DNA from: Chloroflexota bacterium
Lineage (GTDB): Bacteria > Chloroflexota > Anaerolineae > Aggregatilineales > J027
NCBI GenBank assembly: GCA_016234595.1
Contig: JACRBG010000029.1
Location: 1-64,000 of the forward strand
Length of the DNA stretch: 64,000 bases
Direction: 5' to 3'
Every line of letters begins with the position of its first letter. Position 1 is the stretch's first letter. The position numbers were made by a program, and so were the translations under genes. The notes under the pieces were generated by a model. It had not been told where the DNA came from. It ran no database searches and saw nothing but the letters and a program-made list of their open reading frames with translations. This document shows, piece after piece, positions 52,523 through 60,463 of this stretch.

Positions 52523-52927
52523 ATGCTGAGAATAATGCATTATGTCAACGGTATCGACTTAAGCCTCAGCGATGTAGAAAAATGTGCATCAGAATGTGGT
52601 TATGAGTGTCAAAGTTTCTTTTTCTTTGGGCCATGTCTCAATATCTTATTTGAAAAGGGACTTCCAGAAGACCCAATAGATTATTGTCGTTTCAATGACA
52701 TCATTTCGGATATATCCCAACTTGAGCCTAAACATAGACGAGCCTTGTCAAAGGTAGAGATCAATCCCGCAAGTATATCAAGCATCGAATACGACATTGG
52801 GTCACTACAGCACATGGCAAGCTTATTGAAATGTATCTTAAATTGCTATGGCGGATGGGTTCTGTTATTGGGCAAGCTATATAATTTGGAGAATATCGAA
52901 AGCATTCTATTGGTGAGATTTGATTGA
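52523..52927 (+). CDS. Small AT-rich hypothetical protein
   Basis: 134 aa, AGGAAGG before the ATG. No signal peptide; mixed helix/strand soluble protein with a Cys-rich early part (CASECGYECQSFFFFGPCLN), and a late hydrophobic stretch (LLKCILNCYGGWVLLLGKLYNL). No family recognised. Base composition is visibly more AT-rich than its neighbours and codon choice differs (many ATA, AAT, TTA), suggesting recent acquisition. Size and character recall orphan immunity-type proteins, but no toxin gene is adjacent. 18 bp after the mltG stop. Confidence 0.5.
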   Translation: MLRIMHYVNGIDLSLSDVEKCASECGYECQSFFFFGPCLNILFEKGLPEDPIDYCRFNDIISDISQLEPKHRRALSKVEINPASISSIEYDIGSLQHMASLLKCILNCYGGWVLLLGKLYNLENIESILLVRFD

Positions 52928-53015
52928 CAACATGATTATATTTTTTGATAATCCCTTAAAAAGAGTGTTTTCTAGGGGTGGTTGTGCATCACCCCTGACT
53001 ACCCCCTAAATTCAG

Positions 53016-53036
53016 CGCGGTGGATTTATCCCCGCG
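53016..53036 (-). terminator. Hairpin downstream of sulfur-amino-acid enzyme gene
   Basis: Minus strand: CGCGGGGA-TAAA-TCCaCCGCG, a tight stem with one bulge, 18 nt after the stop of the PLP-enzyme gene. The following bases have only a weak T run. A second stem, AGGGGTG/CACCCCT at 52974-52996, lies further on. Confidence 0.5.
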
Positions 53037-53054
53037 TCCATGTTTCGCCCAATC

Positions 53055-54266
53055 CTATCCCCCCAACCCCTGCTCCAAATCCGCGATAATATCCTGCACA
53101 TCCTCAATCCCCACCGACAGCCGCACCAAGCCCTCGCCAATCCCCATCACCGCCCGATCCTCTGGCGACAATCGAAAATGCGTCATACTTGCGGGGTGCT
53201 GTATCAATGTATCCACCGTCCCCAAACTGACCGCCAATTCGCACAACTGCACCCGATTCATCAAGCGTGCCCCCGTTGCATACCCACCCTGCAATTCAAA
53301 CGATAGCATCGCCCCAAAATCATCCATCTGCCGTTTCGCCAATTCATGCTGTCCAAACGATTCCAAACCCGGATAATAAACCCGCTTGACGGCTGGATGG
53401 GCCTCCAAAAATTCTGCCACCACCATCGCGTTTTCGCAGTGCCGTTCCATCCGCACATGCAGCGTCCGCAACCCCAACAGCGTCAACCACGCATCCATTG
53501 GCCCTGCCACCCCGCCATAATGAAACAATGCCGTGCTGAAAAGCCGATATAAATCTTCATGGGGGGTGATAATCGCCCCGCCGACCACCTGCCCATGCCC
53601 ACTCAGATATTTGGTTGTACTGTGGAGTGCGACATCCACCCCCATTTCCAGCGGTCGTTGCAGATACGGTGTCGCAAAGGTGTTATCAATCACCACCCGC
53701 GCCCCCACCGCCTGAGCCCGTTCGACCACCCCGCCTATATCCGTCAGCATCATCGTCGGATTGACCGGTGTCTCGATATAGACCACCTTCACATTTTCCG
53801 TCTCAGATAACACCCGTTCCAAATCATCTAAATCCGGCCCGTCAAACGTCACATGCCGCACCCCTTTTTCTTTTAGGTGGTAAGCAAATAGGTTATGGGA
53901 ATAGCCATAAATCGCCCGCTGCGAAACAATCGTGTCCCCCGCATTGACCAGCGGTAAAATGACCGTGCTAATCGCCGCCATGCCCGATCCACACATCAAG
54001 CCATACGGTTTTTCTGGCAGATTTTTCCCCTCCAACGCCGCGATTGCTGCTGCCGTCGCATCCGTGTTGGGGTTACTCAGCCGTCCATAGATATAACCCT
54101 CGCGCTCCTCTTTCCAAATGGCCTGCCCCGCTTCGACGCTGTCAAACCAGAACGTCGACGATTGATAAATCGGCTGGACATGCGCGTGTGTCTCATTCAC
54201 TTCCTTGCCTGCGTGGGTCGCTACTGTGCCAAATCCAGCCTTCTGCCCATTCAATTTTTTCGCCAC
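53055..54266 (-). CDS. Trans-sulfuration PLP enzyme (methionine gamma-lyase / cystathionine gamma-synthase type)
   Basis: 403 aa; GTG 54266 after AAGGAG. Cys/Met-metabolism PLP family: YGRLSNPNTDATAAAIAALEG, MCGSGMAAISTVILPLVNAGDTIVSQRAIYGYSHNLF, VVYIETPVNPTMMLTDI, VVIDNTFATPYLQRPLEMGVDVALHSTTKYLSGHGQVVGGAI with the PLP Lys in STTKYLSGH, and SVGIEDVQDIIADLEQGL. Members are hard to separate: the sequence fits gamma-lyase or gamma-synthase. The start is under an Lrp/AsnC regulator gene upstream on the same strand, which suggests amino-acid-responsive control, but a terminator lies between. Confidence 0.88.
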   Translation of the reverse strand: MAKKLNGQKAGFGTVATHAGKEVNETHAHVQPIYQSSTFWFDSVEAGQAIWKEEREGYIYGRLSNPNTDATAAAIAALEGKNLPEKPYGLMCGSGMAAISTVILPLVNAGDTIVSQRAIYGYSHNLFAYHLKEKGVRHVTFDGPDLDDLERVLSETENVKVVYIETPVNPTMMLTDIGGVVERAQAVGARVVIDNTFATPYLQRPLEMGVDVALHSTTKYLSGHGQVVGGAIITPHEDLYRLFSTALFHYGGVAGPMDAWLTLLGLRTLHVRMERHCENAMVVAEFLEAHPAVKRVYYPGLESFGQHELAKRQMDDFGAMLSFELQGGYATGARLMNRVQLCELAVSLGTVDTLIQHPASMTHFRLSPEDRAVMGIGEGLVRLSVGIEDVQDIIADLEQGLGG

Positions 54267-54355
54267 AATAAATACTCCTTCTGTAAATACATTGTTGAAA
54301 CGGCTTGAATAAAGGCGCTTCTCCCGTCTCCACTCGGTGGGGATAAGCCAAATAC

Positions 54356-54384
54356 AAAAAAAGCCCCGCCAATAGGGGAGCTTC
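54356..54384 (-). terminator. Terminator after the Lrp-type regulator gene
   Basis: Minus strand: AAGC-t-CCCC, loop TATTGGC, GGGG-CTT then a run of seven T. It ends the regulator message, so the downstream PLP-enzyme gene has its own promoter. Confidence 0.75.
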
Positions 54385-54426
54385 TCAAATCTATGCTCAA
54401 TAAGTTGGCGTAAGAACTGTTAAGCG

Positions 54427-54930
54427 TTAACGCCCATTATTCAAAACATGATACCCATTGCTGGATTCTTCCGAGACTTCCACTGGCACAACACCATGTG
54501 TTTTAATGGCCGAAAGCACCATACTGGTATGCACTTTATCCACACCCGGAATAATGGTCAATTCTTCCATCAAAAAAGTCTCAAGCGCCTGAATGCTGGT
54601 CACGGCCACCTTAAGCAGATAGTCGGTGGAGCCTGTCAAGTGATAAGCTTCCAGCACCTGTGGAAATTCCCGTATCCGCGCCGAGACCTGTTGCAATGGC
54701 TCACGCTGATGGTGTACCAGTGTCACCCCAACATAACAAATAATCGGGTTCCCAACGCTGGCGGGGTCAACAATCGCCTGATACCCTTGAATAATCCCCT
54801 GTTCTTCCAATTTCCGCACCCGTGCCAAAACCGCCGGGGCCGATAAATCCACGATTTCCGCCAACCGTGTATGGGCAATTCGCCCGTCTTGTTGCAATAC
54901 TTCAAGTATCTGACGATCTTTTTTATCCAT
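54427..54930 (-). CDS. Lrp/AsnC-family transcriptional regulator
   Basis: 167 aa from ATG 54930; two ATGs just upstream (54936, 54942) are also possible and none has a strong ribosome site. Helix-turn-helix: KDRQILEVLQQDGRIAHTRLAEIVDLSAPAVLARVRKLEEQGIIQGY. RAM effector domain: VGNPIICYVGVTLVHH, FPQVLEAYHLTGSTDYLLKVAVTSIQALETFLMEELTIIPGVDKVHTSMVLSAIK, with the GSTDYLL ligand loop. Such proteins form octamers and respond to amino acids. A large imperfect dyad lies upstream and may be its operator. Confidence 0.92.
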   Translation of the reverse strand: MDKKDRQILEVLQQDGRIAHTRLAEIVDLSAPAVLARVRKLEEQGIIQGYQAIVDPASVGNPIICYVGVTLVHHQREPLQQVSARIREFPQVLEAYHLTGSTDYLLKVAVTSIQALETFLMEELTIIPGVDKVHTSMVLSAIKTHGVVPVEVSEESSNGYHVLNNGR

Positions 54931-55000
54931 AACCATCACCATTTCAAAAGTATAGCTGTTTATAAATTGAAAGTTTATCAGGCCACAAACTTAGAGACAA

Positions 55001-55038
55001 TAGCTTACATTGGTAGATTTCTACAAATGTTTAAGCTA
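55001..55038. promoter_or_regulatory. Large imperfect inverted repeat upstream of the Lrp gene
   Basis: Arms TAGCTTA/TAAGCTA, then CATT/AATG with a two-base bulge, then GTAGA/TCTAC around TT make one nearly continuous 38-bp dyad centred on 55018. It lies ~70 bp before the regulator start. It is likely a regulator binding site or attenuator. Confidence 0.5.
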
Positions 55039-55080
55039 TCTTAGGCTGTTTATGGGCCAAATTTGATAGTTGGCTTATTT

Positions 55081-55116
55081 CTCGTGGTTCTCGTGGTTCT
55101 CGTGATTCTCGTGGTT
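55081..55116. repeat. Four 9-bp tandem repeats
   Basis: CTCGTGGTT is repeated four times (the third copy has one change), starting 4 bases after the stop of the 55120 gene on the minus strand. Could be polymorphic in length. Confidence 0.85.
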
Positions 55117-55119
55117 CTC

Positions 55120-56034
55120 TTATTTCTCAAAGAGGGCACGGTGCGGGTAGACTAGCTCACGGGGACGGATGCGGTTCTCGACCAACGCTTGAGAATTAGC
55201 TCGTTCAAAGTCGCGCTGCATATCTTCAATCTGTTGCAATTGGGTTGGGGACGGCTCTAAGGAAAACACCACCACCGCGACAGTATAGAGGCCGGGGACA
55301 AACACCACCCATCGCTCATCTTGCAATTTTCGGCGGGCCAAGTTTGCAAAGCCGCGTTCATGGACAATCGCACGCAGTTTTGTCAGCAAGGGAGCCACCT
55401 GTTGTAAAGGCAATTGCACCGACCCTGTTACAATAATCGCTTTTTGTAGGGCCAGATGATAAATCGCAAACGATTCAACTTTGGCCTCATAATAATTACG
55501 CAAAAACCCGGTGTGGCCCGGTCGCATCACCGATTGCCAAGCGCCTGTTTGGGGATCGCGTTTCAACAGCATTTCGGTAATCTGCCGTTGTTCCTGATAG
55601 CGTTGATAAATGGCGTGGAACTGCGCCCGATTGATTTTGCCCTGTGCAAATTCTTCAGCCACCACTGCCATTTTCTGGCGTAATCGCTCCAGAGCTTGGG
55701 TCGCTTGCTCTTCCACCGAGGCGGCTTGATCAATTTCTTCAGTCGGGGTTGGGTCAGGTCGAGGCGTCGTTGCTGGCCGTGAGGGGCGGCGTGGCACAGT
55801 TGGTTTGACAGGTTGGCGCACTGGTTCAGGGTCTTCTGGACGCACAGGTGAGGTGTTATACCCCGGTACGGGTGAAACCCGCGAACCAGTCTGAATCGGG
55901 CTCATTGGCTCAATCGGCGGTTCATTGGGTGGTTGGCTTTGTCCAGCCTTAATCGCCCGTTGGATGAACGAGTCTTGGGCTTGTTCGTCAGAATTTTCTA
56001 GCGGTTGATTCGGGTCCACGCGCTTTACCTTCAA
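55120..56034 (-). CDS. Pro-rich protein with C-terminal roadblock/longin-like domain, function unknown
   Basis: 304 aa, soluble, with no signal peptide. Residues 1-105 are Pro-rich and low-complexity (PNEPPIEPMSPIQT, RRPSRPATTPRPDPTPTE). Residues ~108-165 form a charged helix, probable coiled coil (ATQALERLRQKMAVVAEEFAQGKINRAQFHAIYQRYQEQRQ). The C-terminal ~130 residues alternate strands and helices (YHLALQKAIIVTGSVQLPLQQVAPLLTKLRAIV, WVVFVPGLYTVAVVVFSLEPSPTQLQQIEDM) in a pattern like roadblock/longin folds. The GTPase gene is 87 bp upstream on the same strand, so the two may work as a pair. Structural guess only. Confidence 0.55.
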   Translation of the reverse strand: MKVKRVDPNQPLENSDEQAQDSFIQRAIKAGQSQPPNEPPIEPMSPIQTGSRVSPVPGYNTSPVRPEDPEPVRQPVKPTVPRRPSRPATTPRPDPTPTEEIDQAASVEEQATQALERLRQKMAVVAEEFAQGKINRAQFHAIYQRYQEQRQITEMLLKRDPQTGAWQSVMRPGHTGFLRNYYEAKVESFAIYHLALQKAIIVTGSVQLPLQQVAPLLTKLRAIVHERGFANLARRKLQDERWVVFVPGLYTVAVVVFSLEPSPTQLQQIEDMQRDFERANSQALVENRIRPRELVYPHRALFEK

Positions 56035-56121
56035 AACCTAGCTCTTGATAACGTTGATAATCTCAATACTAGCAGAAAAGAAATCCACGCGAAAATCACT
56101 CGACCTTGCTTAAACCAACTT

Positions 56122-56688
56122 CTAACGCAAATACGACCACTGATTTTGTAGTGCATCCTGATACTCATAGGCCAATTGAGCCGTTTGTTGGAAAATCTCC
56201 GCCACCCCTTCCCCTGTCGCCGCGCTGGCGTTCATAAACCGAATCCCTTCAAACGTAGCCCAGCCCTGCGCCTCGCTCATGGGCACAATCGAGGTCAAAT
56301 CATTTTTGTTTCCCACGGCAATCAATGGAATCGTTGAGTATGCCCGTTGAATCTCTTGTTTCCAGCGATACAAACCAAAAAAGGACACGGGCGAAGTCAC
56401 ATCATACACCATCACGGCTGCCAAAACATCCGCGTAGAGGATTTGAGGGGAGACTCGCCGATAATCAGTGCTTTCATAAATATCCAGTGTAACAGGCACT
56501 TCCTCGGTCAGCCCCACTAAAATATTTTCTTTCCGCAGCGAAGTCCCAATGGCTTCAATACGGTGGGCATCAAACCGATTTTCACAAGCGCGGCGAATCA
56601 GGCTGGTTTTACCAACCTGCGTATCTCCAACCACCACAATCTTGTAGATGGGCTTATCGTCATGTGTGGGGCTTTTCTCGTCTATCAT
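56122..56688 (-). CDS. Ras/Rab-like small GTPase with altered G3 box
   Basis: 188 aa from ATG 56688; TTG 56703 is a longer alternative. G1: VVVGDTQVGKTSLIRR (P-loop 21-28). G2 Thr in AIGTS (residue 49). G3 reads DIYES at 69-73, where Ras-like proteins have D-x-x-G-Q, so the Gly and Gln are replaced. G4: GNKNDL (127-130). G5: NASA (153-156). The fold and spacing match Rab/Arf-like bacterial GTPases, of which MglA controls polarity. Loss of the Gly/Gln predicts slow hydrolysis without a partner. Probable switch protein; role open. Confidence 0.9.
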   Translation of the reverse strand: MIDEKSPTHDDKPIYKIVVVGDTQVGKTSLIRRACENRFDAHRIEAIGTSLRKENILVGLTEEVPVTLDIYESTDYRRVSPQILYADVLAAVMVYDVTSPVSFFGLYRWKQEIQRAYSTIPLIAVGNKNDLTSIVPMSEAQGWATFEGIRFMNASAATGEGVAEIFQQTAQLAYEYQDALQNQWSYLR

Positions 56689-56718
56689 TCCACGTCCAAT
56701 CAATTGATGTCGCTACTA

Positions 56719-56792
56719 TTAGTATAACACACGGACACACAGCGCTCTGGACTTTTGTCATGTTGCAGAAATCAACACGACAGTTATACTAA
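56719..56792. promoter_or_regulatory. Inverted repeat with two opposed -10 boxes
   Basis: TTAGTATAAC (56719-56728) and GTTATACTAA (56783-56792) are perfect 10-bp inverted copies, 54 bp apart. Each contains a TATACT -10: one faces the GTPase gene (start 56688), the other the parvulin gene (start 56835; TTGCAG at 56763-56768 could be its -35, 16 bp spacing). Confidence 0.5.
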
Positions 56793-56834
56793 CGGCGTTT
56801 GAATAGAATTACGCAGTAAAGTCGAGGAATAGAT

Positions 56835-57785
56835 TTGAACCGTCTGTTAGGTTGGCAAAAATTCATAATTTCAACAGGCCTAGCCCTACTCCTTGTATGT
56901 GGATTAGCCGCCTGTGGTAAAGACTCCCAGAACTCTGGTGATACTAAACCTGACCCCCAAATCGAAAACAATTCTCAAACGCCGCAAGCTATCGAAGCCA
57001 CCACAGGCCCGGCACTCGCGGCTCAAGTCAACGACGATTCCATTACCCTAGAACAATTTGAGGCCGAAGTAGCCGCCAATCTGACGGCCCTTGGGGATCA
57101 AAAACCTGCTGATGTGGCCGCTTTCGAAACCGAGATTTTGGACCGGATGATTGACCAAAAGTTGGTGGAGCAATACGCCACTGCCAATAACATCCTCATC
57201 ACCGACGACATGGTCCAAGCTGAACTCCAAACTCTACAGGATACCGCGTCCCAAAGTGGCTCATCCCTAGAAGTCGCCTTCACGGGCTATTCATCCGACA
57301 TGTATGCCCAAAAAGTCCGCGAAAATCTCATCTGGCAGGCCGTCAGTCAAGCCGTCACCGCCGACGTCCCCACCACCACCACCCAAGTCCATGCCCGTCA
57401 CATTTTGGTCAAAGATGAAGAAATGGGCCGTTACGTACTGGAACAACTCGCCAATGGGGGCGATTTTGCCCAGCTTGCGCTCGAATTTTCCAAAGATGGG
57501 TCAACGGCCAGCGCCGGTGGGGATTTAGGCTGGATTTCCCCCGGTGATCTATTGCAACCCGAAGTCGAAGCGATCTTATTTCAAATGCCTGCCAATTCGC
57601 GTTGGCCCGATCCCATCCCCAGCAGTCTTGGTTATCACGTGGTCGAGGTCCTAGAAGTTGCCGAAGGTCGCCCCATTGACCCGATTCATCGGACGGCCTT
57701 GCAAGATCAAACATTTACCGACTGGCTGGCAACCCAACGCGCTGCCGCCAATATTACCCGACTGGTCGGCAACAATGCTCAATAG
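56835..57785 (+). CDS. Parvulin-type peptidyl-prolyl isomerase lipoprotein (PrsA/SurA-like)
   Basis: 316 aa; TTG 56835 after GAGGA. Lipoprotein signal with lipobox LAAC (Cys about residue 25). Residues ~60-180: SurA-type N-terminal chaperone helices (VNDDSITLEQFEAEVAANL, ILDRMIDQKLVEQYATANNILITDDMVQAEL). Residues ~183-290: parvulin domain (VHARHILVKDEEMGRYVLEQLANGGDFAQLALEFSKDGSTASAGGDLGWISPGDLLQPEVEAILFQMP, LGYHVVEVLEV). Helps fold exported proteins on the outer side of the membrane, of which this region encodes many. Confidence 0.92.
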   Translation: MNRLLGWQKFIISTGLALLLVCGLAACGKDSQNSGDTKPDPQIENNSQTPQAIEATTGPALAAQVNDDSITLEQFEAEVAANLTALGDQKPADVAAFETEILDRMIDQKLVEQYATANNILITDDMVQAELQTLQDTASQSGSSLEVAFTGYSSDMYAQKVRENLIWQAVSQAVTADVPTTTTQVHARHILVKDEEMGRYVLEQLANGGDFAQLALEFSKDGSTASAGGDLGWISPGDLLQPEVEAILFQMPANSRWPDPIPSSLGYHVVEVLEVAEGRPIDPIHRTALQDQTFTDWLATQRAAANITRLVGNNAQ

Positions 57786-57878
57786 CGGACACCTAAAGAT
57801 TAATGCTATACTGTTGGACGCACTTACATCAATTATTCGTCATTTAAGCGTACTGATGCGCTAACGAGGAGCCAAAAA

Positions 57879-58742
57879 ATGGCCCAACGCGACAATACCC
57901 TTTATAACCTGATCACTATATTTTTTATTGGCCTCAGTGTCATTGCTTGCCTTATTTCCCTGCTGATTATCGGCGGTGCGGTCGACGCTGGCCCATTTGA
58001 ACCTGCAACCGATGTTCCAATTCCGACTGTTCAAACCGAGATTCCCAGCCTTACTCCCAGTTTGACTCCTCCACCAAGCGGCACACCTGTTGCAACTAAC
58101 ACTCCAGCCGATACAGCCACATGGACGCCTTTCCCAAGCGCCACCCCGAGCAACACCTTTGTACCAACAGGCACGTTCACCCCAACTCGGACGCGCACCT
58201 TTACGCCATCGCCCACCTTTACTGGCTCACCACCTCCTACCGAAACCGAAACACCGTCTATCACACCCACTGAGACGTTAACGCCTGAACCATCCTTCAC
58301 GCCGACCTTCACCCCCACGCCATCACCCACTGGCCCCACCGCCACGCCGACCTTCACCCCCGCCCCCTTCGCGCTCACCGTTGGTGAAGGCACGCCCTTG
58401 TTCCGCGATGCCTATCTCCACCCCGGTTGCCAATGGCAGGGTTTCGCAGGCCAAATTCGCGGTCTCGATAGTGGCCCCCTAATCGGCTACATCGTTCAAG
58501 TCACCACCGAGGCAGGCACCAAGCTCACTCAGGTCAGCGGCACCAACACCAATTATGGCCCGTCCGGTTGGGAAATTCAGGTCGGTTCGAATGGACAAAT
58601 AACCGGTCGCTATCGGGTACAGGTCTTTACCGCCGATGGAGCCACCGCTGTTTCGCCCGAAGTCTCAATCTCATTTAGCGCGAACTGCCAGCAAAACTTG
58701 ACCCTGCTGAACTTTGTCCAAGTCGCGCCGCTGCCACAATAA
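57879..58742 (+). CDS. Membrane-anchored Thr/Pro-rich protein, copy 1
   Basis: 287 aa; AGGAG 14 bp before the ATG. Short cytoplasmic tail, one helix (residues ~11-32), then ~130 residues of Thr/Pro-rich repeats (TPTETPTLTPE type: FTPTRTRTFTPSPTFTG, SPTGPTATPTFTPAP). The C-terminal ~115 residues are a compact Cys-bearing beta domain (YLHPGCQWQGFAGQIRGLDSGPL, VQVTTEAGTKLTQVSGTNTNYGPSGWEIQVG, SANCQQNLTLLNFVQVAP). The domain is present in the next gene too. Likely a stalk that holds the domain away from the membrane; ligand unknown. Confidence 0.75.
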   Translation: MAQRDNTLYNLITIFFIGLSVIACLISLLIIGGAVDAGPFEPATDVPIPTVQTEIPSLTPSLTPPPSGTPVATNTPADTATWTPFPSATPSNTFVPTGTFTPTRTRTFTPSPTFTGSPPPTETETPSITPTETLTPEPSFTPTFTPTPSPTGPTATPTFTPAPFALTVGEGTPLFRDAYLHPGCQWQGFAGQIRGLDSGPLIGYIVQVTTEAGTKLTQVSGTNTNYGPSGWEIQVGSNGQITGRYRVQVFTADGATAVSPEVSISFSANCQQNLTLLNFVQVAPLPQ

Positions 58743-58751
58743 AAGGGTGTC

Positions 58752-59570
58752 ATGAGCAACTCACCGCTTGAACGCAGCCATCCCTCTACCCCCGTCCCTG
58801 CTGAGAACCCAACTCAGCATCGCGGCGGGGGTGGGATGAATTGCCTCGATGTCATCACGGTCTTGTTTTTACTGGCCTCGGTTGCCATCATTAGCGCCAC
58901 CGTCTTGATTATCAATGATCCGGCAGTGCCTTTTAACCCATTTCCCAAACCCACCCTACCCCAATTGGTCGAATTTCCGACGGCTGGCCCGACCACCACA
59001 CCTTCCAGCACCCCAACCGAGACCGTCACTCCGCTGCCACCGACGCCCTTTCCGACCTTTACACCAACCAGCACCTTTACGCCGACGGCCTCTCCCACCA
59101 TTACCCCTACCCTTGTCATTCAGGGAGCCGCTGCCACCATTGACCCCAGCCTACCCGCCGATGCCCAACCCGGTCTCAATTTAGTCACACCCACCACCGA
59201 GATTATTTCCGCCTTCCCTTTTATCGCGCGGGATGTGCGTTATGAGGCCAATCTCAATACCCAAGGCTGTCAGTGGCTAAGTATCGCGGGCAATGTGACG
59301 GGCACCAGTGGCGAACCCCTCACCGACCTTGCCATCGAAGTGATCGGCGACGGCTATCAGAAAATTTTGTTCAGTGGCAGCGCCCAACAATTCGGCCTTT
59401 CCGGTTTTGAATTTCCCGTTGGCACGACCCCTCGCCGCCTCGAATTCTCCGTCCAATTGCTCAATTCAACTGGCGTGCCCATTTCTGATTTTATTTTTGT
59501 GACGACGGGTGAAACCTGCGCCGACAATGTCGCGGTGGTCGAATTTGTCCAAACCCGCCCTTATGAATAG
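58752..59570 (+). CDS. Membrane-anchored Thr/Pro-rich protein, copy 2
   Basis: 272 aa, ATG 58752, 9 bp after copy 1. N-terminal ~35 residues acidic/polar, then a helix (VITVLFLLASVAIISATVLII), Thr/Pro-rich stretch (TPSSTPTETVTPLPPTPFPTF), then a C-terminal domain homologous to copy 1: NTQGCQWLSIAGNVTGTSGEPLTDLAIEV, FSGSAQQFGLSGFEFPVG, and the ending TCADNVAVVEFVQTRPYE. GCQW, SG-x3-G, and FVQ are invariant between the pair. It precedes the KaiC-like gene by 9 bp. Confidence 0.75.
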   Translation: MSNSPLERSHPSTPVPAENPTQHRGGGGMNCLDVITVLFLLASVAIISATVLIINDPAVPFNPFPKPTLPQLVEFPTAGPTTTPSSTPTETVTPLPPTPFPTFTPTSTFTPTASPTITPTLVIQGAAATIDPSLPADAQPGLNLVTPTTEIISAFPFIARDVRYEANLNTQGCQWLSIAGNVTGTSGEPLTDLAIEVIGDGYQKILFSGSAQQFGLSGFEFPVGTTPRRLEFSVQLLNSTGVPISDFIFVTTGETCADNVAVVEFVQTRPYE

Positions 59571-59579
59571 AGGCATCCC

Positions 59580-60353
59580 ATGACCCGTATCAGCAGCGGC
59601 ATCCCCGCCCTCGATGAAATGCTCAATGGTGGCTTCATGCCCGCGTCCTCCATCTTGCTGCGCGGTGCTCCCGGCACAGGCAAAACAACCTTCGCCTTTC
59701 AATTTTTGATCGAGGGCCTCTGTCAAAATCCGCCTCAATCCGGCCTCCTCGTCGCCTTTGAGGAATTTCCCGAATCGCTCTACCGTGATGCCGCCTCGCT
59801 GGGTTGGGATTTAAAAGCCTTTGAATCATCCGGCCTGCTGCAAATTATGTTCACTTCGCCAGAGGTCTTTTTACACAGCCTATCCAGTCCCGAAAGCACG
59901 CTCACCCGCCGCATCCACGATTACAACATTCAGCGCATCGCCCTCGACAGCCTGACCCATTTCACCCGCCTAACCACCAACACTCATGAACTGCGCGACC
60001 TCTATAATCGCATCATCAACGGGGTGCGCCGCGAAGGATTAACCGGGCTTTATCTCGGCGAAGAAATGCGCTCCGATTTCACCATTGATGAAAAAGGCCG
60101 CCTCTCCTTTATCGTGGATTGCCTTTTGCTGCTGCGCTATCTGGAAATTGACAGTGCCGTCGAACGTGCCATCACCGTCCTAAAAATGCGCTCCTCCGAC
60201 CACGATAAACAAATCCATCGTTTCAACATCGAAGCCAGCGACGAACCCCACGCCCCCCGCATTCACATCGGCCCCGCGCTACAAGGCAAGGCCGGATTGC
60301 TTGCAGGCTTGACAGAACGCCGAATTATTAGTAACGTTCGCTCCACACAATAA
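59580..60353 (+). CDS. KaiC/RAD55-like RecA-fold ATPase
   Basis: 257 aa, one RecA domain. ISSGIPALDEMLNGGFMPASSILLRGAPGTGKTTFAFQFLIEGL (Walker A GAPGTGKTT), GLLVAFEEFPESLYRDAASLGWDLKAFE and Walker B IQRIALDSLTHFTRL, ending in a basic GLTERRIIS tail. KaiC has two such domains; single-domain relatives take part in signalling or gas-vesicle/motility control in archaea and bacteria. The pair of membrane proteins upstream (9 bp apart) is probably co-transcribed, so it may report to or act through them. Confidence 0.87.
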   Translation: MTRISSGIPALDEMLNGGFMPASSILLRGAPGTGKTTFAFQFLIEGLCQNPPQSGLLVAFEEFPESLYRDAASLGWDLKAFESSGLLQIMFTSPEVFLHSLSSPESTLTRRIHDYNIQRIALDSLTHFTRLTTNTHELRDLYNRIINGVRREGLTGLYLGEEMRSDFTIDEKGRLSFIVDCLLLLRYLEIDSAVERAITVLKMRSSDHDKQIHRFNIEASDEPHAPRIHIGPALQGKAGLLAGLTERRIISNVRSTQ

Positions 60354-60373
60354 TCGAAAAAATTAATCCCACC

Positions 60374-60423
60374 TCCCATTTTTTCTCCCCTCGCTACGCA
60401 GTGGAGAGGGGTCGGGGGTGAGG
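60374..60423 (+). repeat. G/C-stretch palindromic element before rsmI
   Basis: CCCCTC (60387-60392) and GAGGGG (60406-60411) flank GCTACGCAGTGGA and are followed by TCGGGGGTGAGG. The arrangement resembles short palindromic intergenic repeats common in this kind of genome; only one clear copy is seen in the window. Confidence 0.45.
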
Positions 60424-60463
60424 ATTGCTTTCTATCCAACCCATGTCCTACGAAAACCTACCC

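Noticed and set aside
54267-54360. Possible SAM riboswitch before the sulfur-amino-acid enzyme
   Set aside because: The leader has CTTATC and GTGGAG strings like SAM-I, but the conserved GGCCC core, the k-turn and the AUGAAGCC helix are missing and the leader is too short.
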